64,000 nucleotides of DNA from Cynocephalus volans (GCF_027409185.1 NC_084471.1:9900035-9964034), one strand, 5' to 3'; shown: positions 10,868-22,130, counted from the first letter of the stretch. Notes: a model not told the origin generated them from the sequence alone. Program-made: numbers and translations.

Positions 10868-11490
10868 GTCTCTTTGCTTCAACCCTTGCTGCCCTCTCCA
10901 ACCCGTTCTCCTGCAGCCGCAGAGGTGATCTTCTCAAAGCACTCATCAGATCATGTCACTCTCCCGCTCGGAACCCTGCAGTGCCTTTCCACTGCCCTGG
11001 GAACACACGGCAGCCTCCTTGCCAGGCCACTGCCTGTCACCCATCCTCCCGTTCCTGCGCTTCCCTCCTGCCTCTCTGTCCTTCTCTCCTGTCCACAAAA
11101 GGTCAAGCTCTGGATCTTTGCAGTCTGTGCTCCTGGGTCTGGGCCGCCTTTTCCTCCTTTTTTGCCTGGCTGGTTCCTTTTCATCCTTCGGGTCTCAGCT
11201 TAAACATCAGCTCCTTGGAGGTGTGAGAGAAAATTTCCCCCCCTGGGTAAAGTAAGTCCTTGCCCAACGGTGTTCTCTGTCATGGCACCCGTGTCTGGTG
11301 TCTGTCCTTCAGTGCTCTTATCACCAGCTGTAGTTATTGCTCATTTGTTTGTCTACCTCATAATGACTGTCTTCCCATAAGAACATAAGCTCCACGAGGG
11401 CAGGGACCAGCCTGCCTCGCTTGCCCTCGGGTCTGTAGTACCGAGTACACAAGTAGGTTAGTAGTCAATGAATTCTGTTGAACTAATGCC
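10868..11490 (+). repeat. L2 3' region, plus strand
   Basis: Characteristic L2 phrases: 'agatcatgtcactctccc', 'aaccctgcagtgcctttccactg', then the 3' end 'ataagctccacgagggcagggacc' and 'gtcaatgaattctgttgaac'. Open frames here are remnants or chance. Confidence 0.75.
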
Positions 11491-11509
11491 TGCTCTCTAT
11501 CGATCAGGC

Positions 11510-12330
11510 ATATGAATTTCATCTCCCTGTTTTTATTGGCTTGTTGAAATTATAAAAATAATAGATGCTAACTATATTTGTTAAAAAGCTCTCCAGATGG
11601 AACAAAAGGAAACGTAACATCTTTACCTCCCTTAACTCCCCCTAACTGCGAAGGTAACCACTGACAACAGCTTATCTTGTCTCCTTCCAAAATTTTATAG
11701 CACTTCAAAAAAAACTCACCCATAAGATCATGCTATAAGTATTAATCCTATTCTTCAACTTTTTTTTTTTTTAACTGTGGTTAAAAAAAAAACACATAAC
11801 AAGGTGCTGTCTGGTTAACTCAAGTGGTTAGGGCACTGTGTTATAACACCACCGCCAAGGGTCTGAGTCCCTGGTACTGGCCAACCACCAAAAAAAAAAA
11901 AGAAAGAAAGAGAAGAAAAAAAACAAAAACATACAATTAACCATCTTAACTATTTTTAAGTTACAGTCACATTGTTGTCCAACCAATCTCTAGAACGTTT
12001 TCATCTTGCAAAGCTGAAACTCTGTACCCGTTAAACACTAACTCCCCGCCTCCCCTCCCTCCAGCCCCTGGCAACCAGCATTCTACTCTCTGTTTCTATG
12101 ACTTTGAGCAACTTGCTTTTTTAAACTTAACTGTACATCTCTCCACATGGGTACATTGGCTCTAGCTCACTGTTCCTTCAGCTGTGTAGAATTCCACAGT
12201 GTCTCTAGCTAATATTTAACCTGTCTCCTACCAGTGATGTGAAGGCTGTTTCCAGTTTTTCGCTATTACAAATAACGTCGCAATGCCCAGGTTAAATCCC
12301 CAGAACTGTGAGGTCAAAGGGTATGTATTT
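11510..12330 (-). mobile_element. nested L1-type relics, minus strand (three layers)
   Basis: The outer parts (11510-11745 and 12120-12330) resemble a HAL1/old-L1 3' region ('ctgcgaaggtaaccactgac', 'gctgtttccagtttttcgctattacaaataac'). They are split by a second L1 3' end at about 11760-12118 ('aactgtggttaaaa', 'aaagctgaaactctgtacccgttaaac'). That in turn holds a SINE at 11803-11930. The order of insertion is therefore outer relic, then L1, then SINE. Confidence 0.65.
11803..11930 (+). mobile_element. tRNA-Ile-like SINE (monomer), diverged
   Basis: The body 'ggtgctgtctggttaactca' 'agtggttagggcactgtgttataacaccaccgcc' with B-box-like 'gggtctgagtcc' is followed by 'tactggccaaccacc' and a long A-rich tail. 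It is inserted in the L1 3' end; no clean target duplication could be fixed because the flanks are A-rich. Confidence 0.8.
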
Positions 12331-13179
12331 CCATGTTGCCACATGGCTGCTCAAGGAAGTTACACCAGTCAACTCTCCCCTCCGCACAGGACGAGCGAGC
12401 CCTTAACCCACACACTGAGCAGGTTCTTCCCAATGCGAACTGACAAGTAAATACTGTGCCATCCCAGGGACAGGCGGAACCCAGCCTTGAAAGAAGGGGT
12501 CAGCGACTCCCTTCCCCAGGAGACGAGTTAGTGGCAAGACAAGAGAATCAAAGCTGCCAGGTATATACACGGGAGGAAGTCTAACTCGAAAGCCACACAA
12601 TGAGTGGACTTGGGAAGAAGCCTGTTGCTGTGGCAACCTGCTTCCCCTGCGGCCAAGGGCGAGTTTTCTTCTTTCTTCTGCACCTGGCAGGAGCTCCTTT
12701 CCCTCCACATTACTGAAGAAAGAAAGACACTGTCTGGTGTTCTTTTACTGCAGTCAGGGCACAGTGTCTGTCAGTGGCCAGCTGTCACGGAGGGAGAACG
12801 TGATTCTCCAGATCCCTCGCCAGGCTCAGAGCTGGCTGAGCCCCGTCCCACGGTGGGCAGGATGCCCTCAGTCTCAGGCCTAAAACACTGATGTCATGGA
12901 CCGCACCCACCTGGGCTGTCTTTTCTGAGACTCCCCAGATAGGCCAGGCAGGCCAAGCCCCTAAGGGGACAGTTCTGTTCCCTTCACAAGAAAAGCTTTT
13001 CCAGATTTTTGTTTAAAAACACCAAAGGTCAAGGTAAGCTTGCTTGATCAGGCCTCTTAAATCTTCTTCTAAGTCACTTTGCTCTGCTTCTGCCAGGGTA
13101 TTTAACCCTGAAAATGCTGATTAGACTAGAGCCCGGTGGGGGACAGGACAACAGACGATGGGCAAAATGAAAGTAAATT
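12331..13179. other. intergenic, no gene seen
   Basis: Moderate GC, no repeat assigned. The short frames on both strands have no recognisable product. Confidence 0.4.
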
Positions 13180-13345
13180 GCTTCCACCTGTTAGGCACAC
13201 ACCTTGCATTCCCTCATGTAATCCTTGTAACATCTCAGGAAGGTGGGAATTGTCATCCCCATTTTTATGAGAATGAAATCTGTAGCTCCAGCTTTGCAAG
13301 TTTAAGTGATTTGCCCAAGATCGATCGTGGTGCAGGTGTATGAAT
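13180..13345 (+). repeat. MIR SINE
   Basis: Contains 'ccttgcattccctcatgtaatccttgtaacatctcaggaaggtgggaattgtcatccccatttttatgag', then a degenerate 'caagtttaagtgatttgcccaagatc', which is the MIR order. Confidence 0.8.
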
Positions 13346-13626
13346 AGGTCTGCCTGGATCTCAAGGTCATGTCCCTCCACCCCCACTGTGAGATAATTTG
13401 GACAAGCAAACCAGGTGGGGGAGGGACTGTCCCTTCTCCTGGACATGATGACAACCAGTCACTGAGTCTCCCTGTAAGTAACCAGGGCTGTGGGGACTTG
13501 ACCTTGTCTGAACCCCAGCTTTGCAACAGAAATAGGGCAAAAGGGCAACTCTGTTGTTTTGTTTTGTTTTGTTTTAAGAACACGGAGGTCTGTGGGGAGG
13601 ATTAAGAGAGCCTAGAAGGAACCCAT

Positions 13627-13696
13627 GACATGACTTTTCTTTTTTTTTTTTTTTTTTTTTTTCTTTAAACATTCTGGTATTTATTTGGGTATATAA

Positions 13697-13739
<43 letters not shown>

Positions 13740-14154
13740 TATTTTGTCGATATACATTGTAGCTGATTAATGCTCCCCATCACCAAAACCTCCCTCCCTT
13801 CTCCCTCCCCCCCTCCCCCCCAACCATGTCCTTTCTGTTTGTTTGTTGTATCAACTTCAAATAATTGTGGTTGTTATATCTTCTTCCCCCCCCCCCCCGG
13901 TTTGTGTGTGTATGTGTGTATGTGTGTGTGTGAATTTATATATTAATTTTTAGCTCCCACCAATAAGTGAGAACATGTGGTATTTCTCTTTCTGTGCCTG
14001 ACTTGTTTCACTTAATATAATTCTCTCGAGGTCCATCCATGTTGTTGCAAATGGCAGTATTTCATTCGTTTTTATAGCTGAGTAGTATTCCATTGTGTAG
14101 ATGTACCACATTTTCCGTATCCACTCATCTGATGATGGGCGACATGACTTTTCT
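13627..14154 (-). mobile_element. 5'-truncated young L1, minus strand, with double poly(A)
   Basis: On the minus strand the body (14140-13735) is the ORF2 end and 3'UTR of the same L1 lineage as the element at 39040: matching 'cacaatggaatactac', 'ttctcacttattggtggg', a CA-rich tract, the 'gaagatataacaaccac' block and a G-rich run. It is bracketed by GACATGACTTTTCT at 13627-13640 and 14141-14154 (perfect). After the L1 poly(A) (13734-13701) come 38 bp of foreign sequence with AATAAA (13685-13680 on minus) and a second A-run (13662-13641). This is the signature of a 3' transduction. Confidence 0.9.
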
Positions 14155-15154
14155 GCTAAACTGAAACAGCCCCGGTCTCTACGCAGCAGCTTGGGAGCTG
14201 TTTCTCCTGGTTAAGCTCTCTTATCTGGTCTCAACTATGGAAAGGTTCTTTCTCTAGCCTCCGGGGTATATGACGGTATTCATTTGTAGCCTTGGATTTG
14301 ATTTTTCTACATCGCATCCCAGAGGCAACAGCCTGGAGCTATTCCCAGGAGGCTCTTGTCCCCCTCACACACACATCTACTCTCCACATTCCAGGCCCCA
14401 AGTCATGCTTTTCTACATGCCTGCCCACTCCAGCCAGGCTCAGAAACCTTGTTCTGTGAGCCCCAGGCTTGGTAGCAGTGCCTGGGTGACAGTGGCATGT
14501 GTAGCACCATCACACATTAATATACAAGGAAAAATGCGAGGGGAGATGCTGCTTCTCTATTTCCTGTAACTGACCTGATGGGCTCTGAGTCCTGCCCCTC
14601 TGAGGGGAAGTGGAAAGAACCTCTAATCCTCCAGGTCACAGGACTAGTCCAGTTTAATCTCTCTTGGATGACAGTCTCTGCAGAGTAAATGCTCAGTTTT
14701 TAAAATGTCCTCTTCTTCCTGCCACTCTCCATGACAGTGGTGGCCAGGTCCACTCGGGCCTTCTGGAGTGCCCTGCTGGCACTCACTGCACAAGGAGTCC
14801 TTATGACTCAGTCCCAGTCATGAGGTCCCCACATACACTGGTCTCTCTTCCCTGCCATGAGACTCTGAGGCCCTCCAGGCCCTTTGGTATCTCCAAGTCC
14901 CCTTGCTGGACCCCAGAAGAATTTCAGGATCTCCTGTAGCCGTGGGAAGCAGGGTAGCCACCTAGGCCCATCTATCCAGCCATTTTCCTGCCTCAGTGTT
15001 GTTATTCTGTCCCTCTTGCCTGCTGGACATGGTGTGTAGCCCAACATGGGGCTCTTTCTAGGGCTCCAAATAGGAGAGAGGGCTAAGGACCCCGTGCTTT
15101 TGGCTGTCCCCTCAACCCCCTAACACGCCCCCCTCAGCTTTGGCCTGGAGGAGG

Positions 15155-15191
<37 letters not shown>

Positions 15192-15402
15192 ACGTGTGCA
15201 TGTGTGTCTCTCTGTGTCCCTCTCCTCTGCCCCACCTTGGTCATCCTGGCACCACATCCACTACATCATGTCCCAATTTCTTTCCAATCCAGGCACATAT
15301 AAAACTCAGTGACCTAGCCCACCAGCCCTGGCTCTTGCTCTGTTAATTTGTGCTTAAATGTTTTAGAAAATCCTTTTCTCTCCTGGTGAACACTGGCTTT
15401 CT
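14155..15402. other. intergenic with (GT)n at 15160-15190
   Basis: No gene seen. A (GT)n microsatellite of about 15 units lies at 15160-15190, followed by a degenerate GT/CT tail. The rest is unassigned. Confidence 0.5.
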
Positions 15403-16076
15403 TTCTTTCTTTTTTTTTTAATTAATTATTTTTATTGAATCATAATTGATTATACATATTTTTGGTTTGGGGTTCAATGTTCGAATATGTTGATCAAATC
15501 AATATTACTAGCATATATATTGTTACAAATCATACTTATTCTTTATGCCCCTTGTCCAATCTCTCCCCCTCCCCCACTCTCTCCCCCTCCCCCCTCTAAT
15601 TACCCTAGATTTCTTCTCTCCCTCTGAAAGATTAATGGTTACTCTTGATTTGGTGACTACATGATCTGTCCACTGCTGAGAGGTGTGTTCAGGTCCCCCA
15701 GTATTATTGTAGAGCAGATGCTTCTTCTGTCACTCTGGAATGGGCTTTGTGCAGAGAGACATCCTCTTCTTTTCTTTGGTCTCTGCTGCTGACTCTCCTC
15801 GTGTCAATGTACTCCCGTGGCTGGTGGACCATCTGTGTGGTGGTCGTGGCGTCTAGCCACTTTTGCGGCAGCCGTGGTTACTGTGGTGGCTGTGGTGGGC
15901 CACCCACATAGAGGTGATGTTTTTGGCATGCTCCTTGGCGCTGGTGATGTGCCTGGTTGTGGGGGGGGTCTGGTTCCTGGCTTGATGTCTTGGGCCCCCA
16001 CGTGAGCTCCAAGGCGCTGGCCGTGTGCCTGGTTGTGGACAGAGGGTCTGGTCCCCAGCTCTATGCCTCAGGACCT
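15403..16076 (-). mobile_element. L1-derived VNTR element, copy A (5'-truncated)
   Basis: Read on the minus strand: about two units of an 80-bp GC-rich tandem repeat (16076-15925), a unique stretch with 'catgccaaaaacatcacc', then a short L1 ORF2 endonuclease fragment around 'gggggacctgaacacacctc' (about 15660-15760), a G-rich block, and an A/T-rich 3'UTR ending 'gattcaataaaaat' with a poly(A). The same order and same junctions occur in copy B at 26366-28584. 'ctttctttctt' on the left and 'ctttatttctt' on the right could be the target duplication, but are low in complexity. Confidence 0.8.
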
Positions 16077-16102
16077 CTTTATTTCTTAATCCCAGGCACC
16101 TT

Positions 16103-16573
16103 ATATTAGTTCCCTAGGGCGCCATAACAAAGTACCACATACTTGGTAGCTTAAAACAATAGAAATATTTTCTCTCACATTTCTGGAGGACAAAAATCAG
16201 AAATCAAGTTGTTGGGCACAGCTGGTTCCTTCTGGAGGCTCTGAGGGAGAATCCATTCCATGCTGTCTCCCAGCCTCTGGTGCTCTAGCAATCCTTAGTG
16301 CTCTTGGCTCACAGATGCCTCACTCCAATCTCTGCCTTGGTCCTTGCATGGCTTGCCCTGTATCTCTCTGTGTCTCAAATCTCCCACTCCTTTAATAGAA
16401 ATCCAAGGACATCAGTCATAGGATTTAGGGTGGGCCAAAATGACCTCATCCTGAGACCTTTAACTTAATTGTATCTGTAAAGACCCATTTTCCAAATAAA
16501 GTCATATTCATAGGTGTCAGGAGTTAAGACTTGGACATATCTTTTGGGGGGACTCTGTTCAACCCACTACACA
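16103..16573 (-). repeat. MaLR LTR, MLT1-like, minus strand
   Basis: Plus-strand reading shows the reverse of an MLT1 LTR: 'tattagttccctagggcgccataacaaagtaccacatac', 'ttggtagcttaaaacaatag', 'aaagacccattttccaaataaagtcatattcat', and the mirrored LTR start 'gttcaacccactacac'. Confidence 0.75.
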
Positions 16574-16577
16574 TCCC

Positions 16578-17170
16578 TTGCAGTCTTCACCTTGACCTTT
16601 CTGCAGCATTCGATGCTCTTGACCACTTTCTCTTGGAAACCACCTTTTCCATTGGCTTCCAAGATGCCAAGCTCTCCTGGTTTCCCTCCTGCCTCTCTGG
16701 ATGATCCTCCCGAAGCTCTTCTGCTGGTTTTTCTTCTCCAATCCAGCCTTGAAAGGTTAAGGTTTCTAAGATTCTGTCCTTAGCTCTCTTCTTCTCTCGG
16801 TCTATACACTATGTCTTGGGCAATTGCATTCATTCCCATGGTCTTTAGTGAAGACACAATGGAATCATCCTGGATTTAAGAGGCCATATTATTGCAGATT
16901 TTAGGGCACTAATATGCCTCCCCTCTCTGTCTCTCTTTGTAGCATCCTCGTCTAAGCCTTCTGCATTACATAGCTGGGTTACTGCAGTACCTTCCCAAAG
17001 GGTCCCCAGCTTTATAGTCTCTTTCTCGAGTCTAGTCCATTCCAAACATGAAGACCGGAGTAATCTTCAAATATCGCGTTTCTTTTGTCAGTTTTCTGAC
17101 CCTGTAACATTCCTTTCCTGTTGTCATCAGGTTAAATCAAAGACCGAATCTAAGTGCTTAGCCACTTGTG
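16578..17170 (+). repeat. L2 internal fragment, plus strand
   Basis: Matches the L2 3' coding-derived stretch: 'ttgacctttctgcagcattcgatgctcttgacc', 'caagctctcctggtttccctcctgcctctctgg', later 'gtcagttttctgaccctgt' and 'caggttaaatcaaagacc'. Strongly diverged. Confidence 0.65.
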
Positions 17171-18299
17171 ATTGGCATCTGAAGTGGGGAGCAGTCTTGT
17201 GGGACTGAGCCCTTAACCTGGGTCTATACTACCCTCAGGAAGTTACCGTCAGAACTGAGTTAAATTGTAGAACCTCAGTCAGTGTCCTGTCCTTTGAGAA
17301 CTGGAGAATTGTTTGGAGTGGGAAAACCCCACACGTTTGGTGTCACAAGCAAAGTATTTTGTGAGTGTGTAGAGAAAAATAGTTTTGTTTTTCTTTTTAG
17401 GGATGAAAGAGAGCGAGGGACAGGATGCCCTGAATAGCAATGGTGAACTCTGGAGAATGAGTTAGTGTGGATGATAAGTGCTAGGAAGATAGTGAAAATC
17501 AAGTTCCCACCTTATCGAGTCTGGGATGGTAGAGATGTCACATGGACAGGTGGGAATATTGAACCAGGGCTCAGAAAGGGCAAGAGAGATTTGAAGGTCA
17601 TTAGTGAAGAGGGGACGTGGTAAAGGAGATGGAGACTGAACAGAGGACAGAGGTGGCCACTGGCGACTTGTGGGAGCACTTTACCTAAAAGGTGCTAAAA
17701 AAAAAAGTCCCTTTCCCATTTTTTTAAAAAGATGTGTCTTAATTTCTGGTGTCTCACCCTTTACTTCATTTCCTGAGAAAGGAAGGAGAGTTGGGGAGGC
17801 CACCAGAAGTTAGATCTCTGGCAAAGCTCTTGTTCAGCCAGGTGAAGGCAGCGGGTGAGCAGCCAGCAGCCACCGCCCGGAGCAGCCCAGCCCAGCGCTG
17901 GTCGCAGACAGTCGGTGCAGGGAGGGCCAGATGACCCAAGGGGACACCAAGCACTGTAGTGTACACTCCGAATCCATTTGTGTGACGAGTCAGAGCTTTC
18001 TCCAGCGTCGGTAACATTGCTGGCATTTGGCTTTTCAGCCTTTTTTTCTAGTGAGATCCAGGAGAAACCAGGATAGAGAGGCAGCAGAACCTCTATGAAC
18101 CAAACTTGTCTTTCCCTTTTGCAAAGAAGTGGTTTGCCCCCAGGCTGCTGTTACAACCTTTAATTGCAACCAGGTTACTTTCTTGTTATATGTTGCAAAC
18201 AGACCCCAGGAGGACATGAGAACACAAAATGTTTGAAGCTCAGACATCCCCTTGGTTCATCCATACCAGGGTATCCAGGGCATTCCCTTGAAACTCCCT
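17171..18299. other. intergenic, no gene seen
   Basis: No confident repeat or gene. 17780-18030 is somewhat GC-rich with short frames on both strands, none recognised. Confidence 0.4.
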
Positions 18300-18600
18300 C
18301 CCAGTGTGGGGCTCTTGCACAGGTGATTCTCTCTGCCAGGAAGATCCCCTCCCCTCCTAACCCTTCAGATCTCGGTGGGTGAATGTCTCTTGAGCCAAGC
18401 CTCTTCTGACGTGGCTGAGCAGGTACTGCGCTTCTCTCTCTCATACCTCTCCTTTGTACAGTCAACAGCTGGAATGTTACACTGATTTGCGGGCTTATCT
18501 GATTCATGTTTTGCTCCCCCAGGGTTGGGAGCTCACAGGGCAGGGTCCTGCCTGCTTTTGCACAAGCGGCTGCTGTGCCTGGCGCTTCGCAGAGCTCACT
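18300..18600 (+). repeat. possible L2 3' fragment
   Basis: The words 'ggctcttgcacaggtgattctctctgccaggaagatcccctccc' and 'ggttgggagctcacagggcaggg' follow the L2 3' end layout, at high divergence. Confidence 0.45.
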
Positions 18601-19032
18601 TGTCCGAGGCTTACCTGGCTCTGCTGTCAGGCGTCCAGGTGCCATGCTAGGCATTGCTCCATGACCAGGCATCCGGGGAGGAGGTTGTAAACCCTCCAAA
18701 CCGATTTGCAGTAATGGATGTGCATATACAAATGTGCATATGGGATGGAGGGATGGAGGCCAGAGTTTTCATCAGATGTTTATGACAAAACATGTCAAAG
18801 GTTTTTTCCTGTGCAGGATCCTCAACAGCAATCAGGTGGCTTCACTGCTGTCCCCTAAGTCTTCCTTGACCCTTCTGCCTGCTCCTTTTCCCTCTCCGTT
18901 CTCCCTGCCACCCTCGCCCTGTGCTCCCACCTCTAATTATGGGGACCCTACCTGGTAGGAGACCTATTGTCCTGTCTGCTCATCATCCTCTCTTCTGAGG
19001 TGGTATAAGTTCTCTTTTCCTCTTAGGAACTA

Positions 19033-19070
<38 letters not shown>

Positions 19071-19283
19071 CCGGGGAGGGGGAAGAAGATATAACAACCA
19101 CAATTACTTGAAGTTGATACGACAAGCAAACAGAAAGGACATTGTTGGGGGGGGAGGGGGGAGGGAGAAGGGAGGGAGGTTTTGGTGATGGGGAGCAATA
19201 ATCAGCCAAAATGTATATCGACAAAATAAAATTAAAAAAAAAAAAAACTAAATAAATGATTGCCATTATTAAAAAAAAAAAAA
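19033..19283 (+). mobile_element. 5'-truncated young L1 3'UTR with double poly(A)
   Basis: Starts within the (CA)n tract and continues with the block 'aagaagatataacaaccaca', 'gttgatacgacaagcaaacag', a G-run and 'atgtatatcgacaaaataaaatt', the same 3'UTR as the L1 at 39040. A 14-A run (19234-19247) is followed by 23 bp containing AATAAA (19251-19256) and a second A-run (19271-19283). No clear target duplication was found. Confidence 0.85.
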
Positions 19284-19770
19284 TACTAGCCAGTAAGAGC
19301 TCCCATCTCGCTGGTTCTCACGGTCGCTGGGGTGGACGTGGGAAGGTACGTAACTCACACAGAACCAATCAGAGGCCTTTTCAGGGTTTGAAACAGACGC
19401 CGGGAGGGAAGGTGGGAAGAGTGTGAGGCGGCAGGAGAGAAGTCCTGGCTAACTCCTGGAGCTGCTGCCTGTGAGGACAGTGCAAGTTTACACACCTGCT
19501 AGTGACCATCTTTGCTACCCCATGGGAGAACGTCCCCTTGAGAAGGAAGCCAACAGAGAAGAAAACGGAGCCAAGTGACGCAGAGAGAGCGGGTATGAGA
19601 AAGAAAGAAAGGGAGAGTCTGTCCTGGTGGCAGACCGTGAGACCTGGGATCCAGTCGGGACTTAAAGCCTGATCTAACCCTGAACTTTTCCATTTAACAA
19701 GCCAACACATCCCCCTTTTTTGCTCAAATCAATTGGAGTTGGGTTTCTATCATTTATAACCAAAAAGGCT
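19284..19770. other. intergenic, no gene seen
   Basis: No repeat family or exon recognised. Open frames lack product features. Confidence 0.4.
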
Positions 19771-19776
19771 CTCACC

Positions 19777-19835
19777 AATTGTCTTAGCTCAAGCTGCTAT
19801 AACAAAATACTGGGTGGCTCAAACAACAGACATAT
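19777..19835 (-). repeat. MLT1-like LTR fragment, minus strand
   Basis: 'attgtcttagctcaagctgctataacaaaatactgggtggctcaaacaacag' is the mirrored 3' end of an MLT1-type LTR. It is cut short where an L1 fragment begins. Confidence 0.6.
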
Positions 19836-19837
19836 AA

Positions 19838-20395
19838 TAGGGGGCCTTTTGTGACTGGCTTCTTGAACTTAGCATAGTGGTTTCAAGGTTCATCTGTGTT
19901 GTAACATCTATTAGTGCTTCATTCTTTTTCATGGCCAAATACAATTCCATTGTGTGGATTTCCCACATTTTATATATTCATTAACCCGTTGATGGACATT
20001 TGGGTGAGTCCACCTTTTAATTAGTATGAACAATGCTGCTATAAACATTTGTTTTTTTTGTTTTTTTGTTTTTGACTGGTAAGGGGATCGCAACCCTTGG
20101 CTTGGTGTTGTCTGCACCATGCTCAGCCAGTGAGCGAACCGGCCATCCCCGAGTGAGCCATGGGGCCGGCCCTAAACATTTGTGTACAGCTTTTCATGTG
20201 GACATGTTTTCAGTTCTCTGGAGTATGTACCTAGGAGTGGAATTGCTGGGTTGTGTGGTAACTCTGTGTAACATTTTGAAGAACTGCTTTCCGTAGTGGC
20301 TGCACCATTTTACATTCCCACAAGCAATGTCTGAGGGTTCTGATTTCTCCACATCCCTGACAACACTATTATTATTATTATTGTCTGTCTCACTC
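19838..20395 (-). mobile_element. L1 ORF2 3' fragment, minus strand, split by a SINE
   Basis: Mirrored L1 text: 'tggcttcttgaacttagcatag', 'ccattgtgtggatttcccacatttt', 'gttgatggacatttgggtg', 'acaatgctgctataaacatttg'. After the SINE it resumes with 'gtacagcttttcatgtggacatg' and 'tacctaggagtggaattgctgggt', ending in an (ATT)n run. Confidence 0.85.
20052..20172 (-). mobile_element. dimer-type tRNA-derived SINE, minus strand
   Basis: On the minus strand it begins GGGCCGGCCCCATGGCTCAC, the same head as the SINE at 36684. It passes through a shortened second tRNA-like unit and ends in an A-rich tail (20075-20052). TAAACATTTG occurs on both sides (20042-20051 and 20173-20182). Confidence 0.9.
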
Positions 20396-20559
20396 TGCCC
20401 CATTTATCCCGGTGACTACACATCATAGGTATTCAATTTGTTGAACTGAAGCTCTCTGGAGCTCCCACTCCCCCAAGGTTCTGTGAGGCTGGCATAAGAG
20501 GCATGATTTGTCCACTGGTGGCATTAACTGTGACACTGTGGATCTGAGGAGAACTGCTG

Positions 20560-21035
20560 TTTCCACCTTCACTCTGTGCTTACTATGAGTCAGGCCCAGT
20601 GCTGGGCCCTAAAGTTGGTGTCTTCACAGAGTCCAGAGTCTATGGAGACACAGAGAAGCCAACAGAGTATCAAACTGCAATGTGCTGAGTACGGTCCTGA
20701 AGGGGAGCCCAGGGCATTGTTACTGGAGTGCAGTGGTGAGATGATTCCAGTCCCCACACCCGTGAGGGGAGAGGCTGTTCGAGGAGGGCTTCCTGGAAGA
20801 GGCGTTGCCTGACCTGAGTCTTAAAGATTAAACAGGAGTTACTCAGGTAGAAAAGGAGGACTAGTGTTCCCAGGCAAGGGGAACAGCATGAGGAAAGGCA
20901 TGGAGGTGGGAAACAGTCTGGACTACTGTGGAGGTGACCAGGAGGAGGATAAAGTGGGGATCCAATGGTGGGGGAAGAGTAGAGAGGTTTCAGTGTGAGG
21001 AGTCTGGATTCCACACAGGAGAAGCAGACAGACAA
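20560..21035 (-). repeat. L2 3' region, minus strand
   Basis: Mirrors L2: 'tatgagtcaggcccagtgctgggc', 'gaggagggcttcctggaagaggc', 'ctgacctgagtcttaaag', 'caaggggaacagcatgaggaaagg', 'aggagtctggattccac'. Confidence 0.65.
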
Positions 21036-21044
21036 GAGGTCTGC

Positions 21045-21175
21045 CTTGGTGTCCTCATCTGTAAAATGGGGATAATAATATTACCTACCTCCTAGGGATC
21101 TTTGATGAGCTTGAACAAAAAGTTTGTACAGCATTTTGAACAGTCCCTGGCACACGCTCAACAAATGTTTGCATA
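21045..21175 (-). repeat. MIR SINE, minus strand
   Basis: 'tcctcatctgtaaaatggggataataatattacctacctcctaggg' followed by 'cagtccctggcacacgctcaacaaatg' is the mirrored MIR 3' half. Confidence 0.8.
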
Positions 21176-21179
21176 GCTG

Positions 21180-22130
21180 CTGCTCTCTTCCAAGCAATTG
21201 GTGAGACACTGTACGTCCCTCTCTTGGACTCAGAGAGAAGTGAAAGAGCAGGGCGAGGGGCGTCCACAGTAGACAAGTATGCACCCATTGTAACCACGAG
21301 GATGGAGGAGGTGGGGGGTGGGGAGACAGGGAGCAGTTCCCAGAAAAGGCAGACAGACAGACCTAGCAGACAAGACAATAGGTGTCCACTTCTAGGGAGG
21401 AGTGATCAAGTTATTAACCAGCTTTTACATACTGAGTACACACTACGTTGAAGGCAATGTTTAACGCTGCTGGGATATGAAGAAATACACCTCCCTAACC
21501 ACAAGTTTACAAAGGAGTTAGGAGAGACAAGGCAATAATACAATAAAAAATAACAAGCCATCCAAGTCACATGATAGAGCAAGATTAATCATGTAAGTGG
21601 CATAGCTGGGAAGTTTTATAGGGATCCAGAGAATGATGAATTCATTTTAGGCTAGAGAGGCCTGAAGGCCCCATGGAGAAGCACGAAACTGAATTGGAGT
21701 AGAGGGTGGGTGGGATTCAAGGAGGCACAGGGGGGAGAGATCAAATCAGGCAGAGGAAAACACAGGGCAGGGGCAGGGCTTTTGTTATTTGTAATCAACC
21801 AGAGATGAAGGAAAAGATTCCAGAGCATCCCGCGGAGGTTAGTGGAGGACAGGACAGGAAAAAGTGATATAACAACTAACATTTCTTAAGTGCTAGGCAT
21901 AGTGTTAAGTGCTTTCATGTTCAGCAGGGAGAAAATTCACCCTTTTAAAATCATGCTGCTAAATAGTACTTGTTACTCCAGGACAAAGTCACAAGTATAA
22001 AAGCTTCCAGGAACCAGACAAGAAGTAAAAGAGTGACTCAGCCCAAGTGTTAAAGAGTAGGGAGTGGTGGGGATTGTGGCAAACTAGGGAGCAACTGCTT
22101 CCCCTAAAAAGGGCAGCCGCCCCTCAGCAC
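21180..22130. other. intergenic with a short MIR fragment at 21868-21930
   Basis: 'ataacaactaacatttcttaagtgctaggcatagtgttaagtgctttcatg' is a MIR 5' fragment on the plus strand. The rest is unassigned and no gene is seen. Confidence 0.5.
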
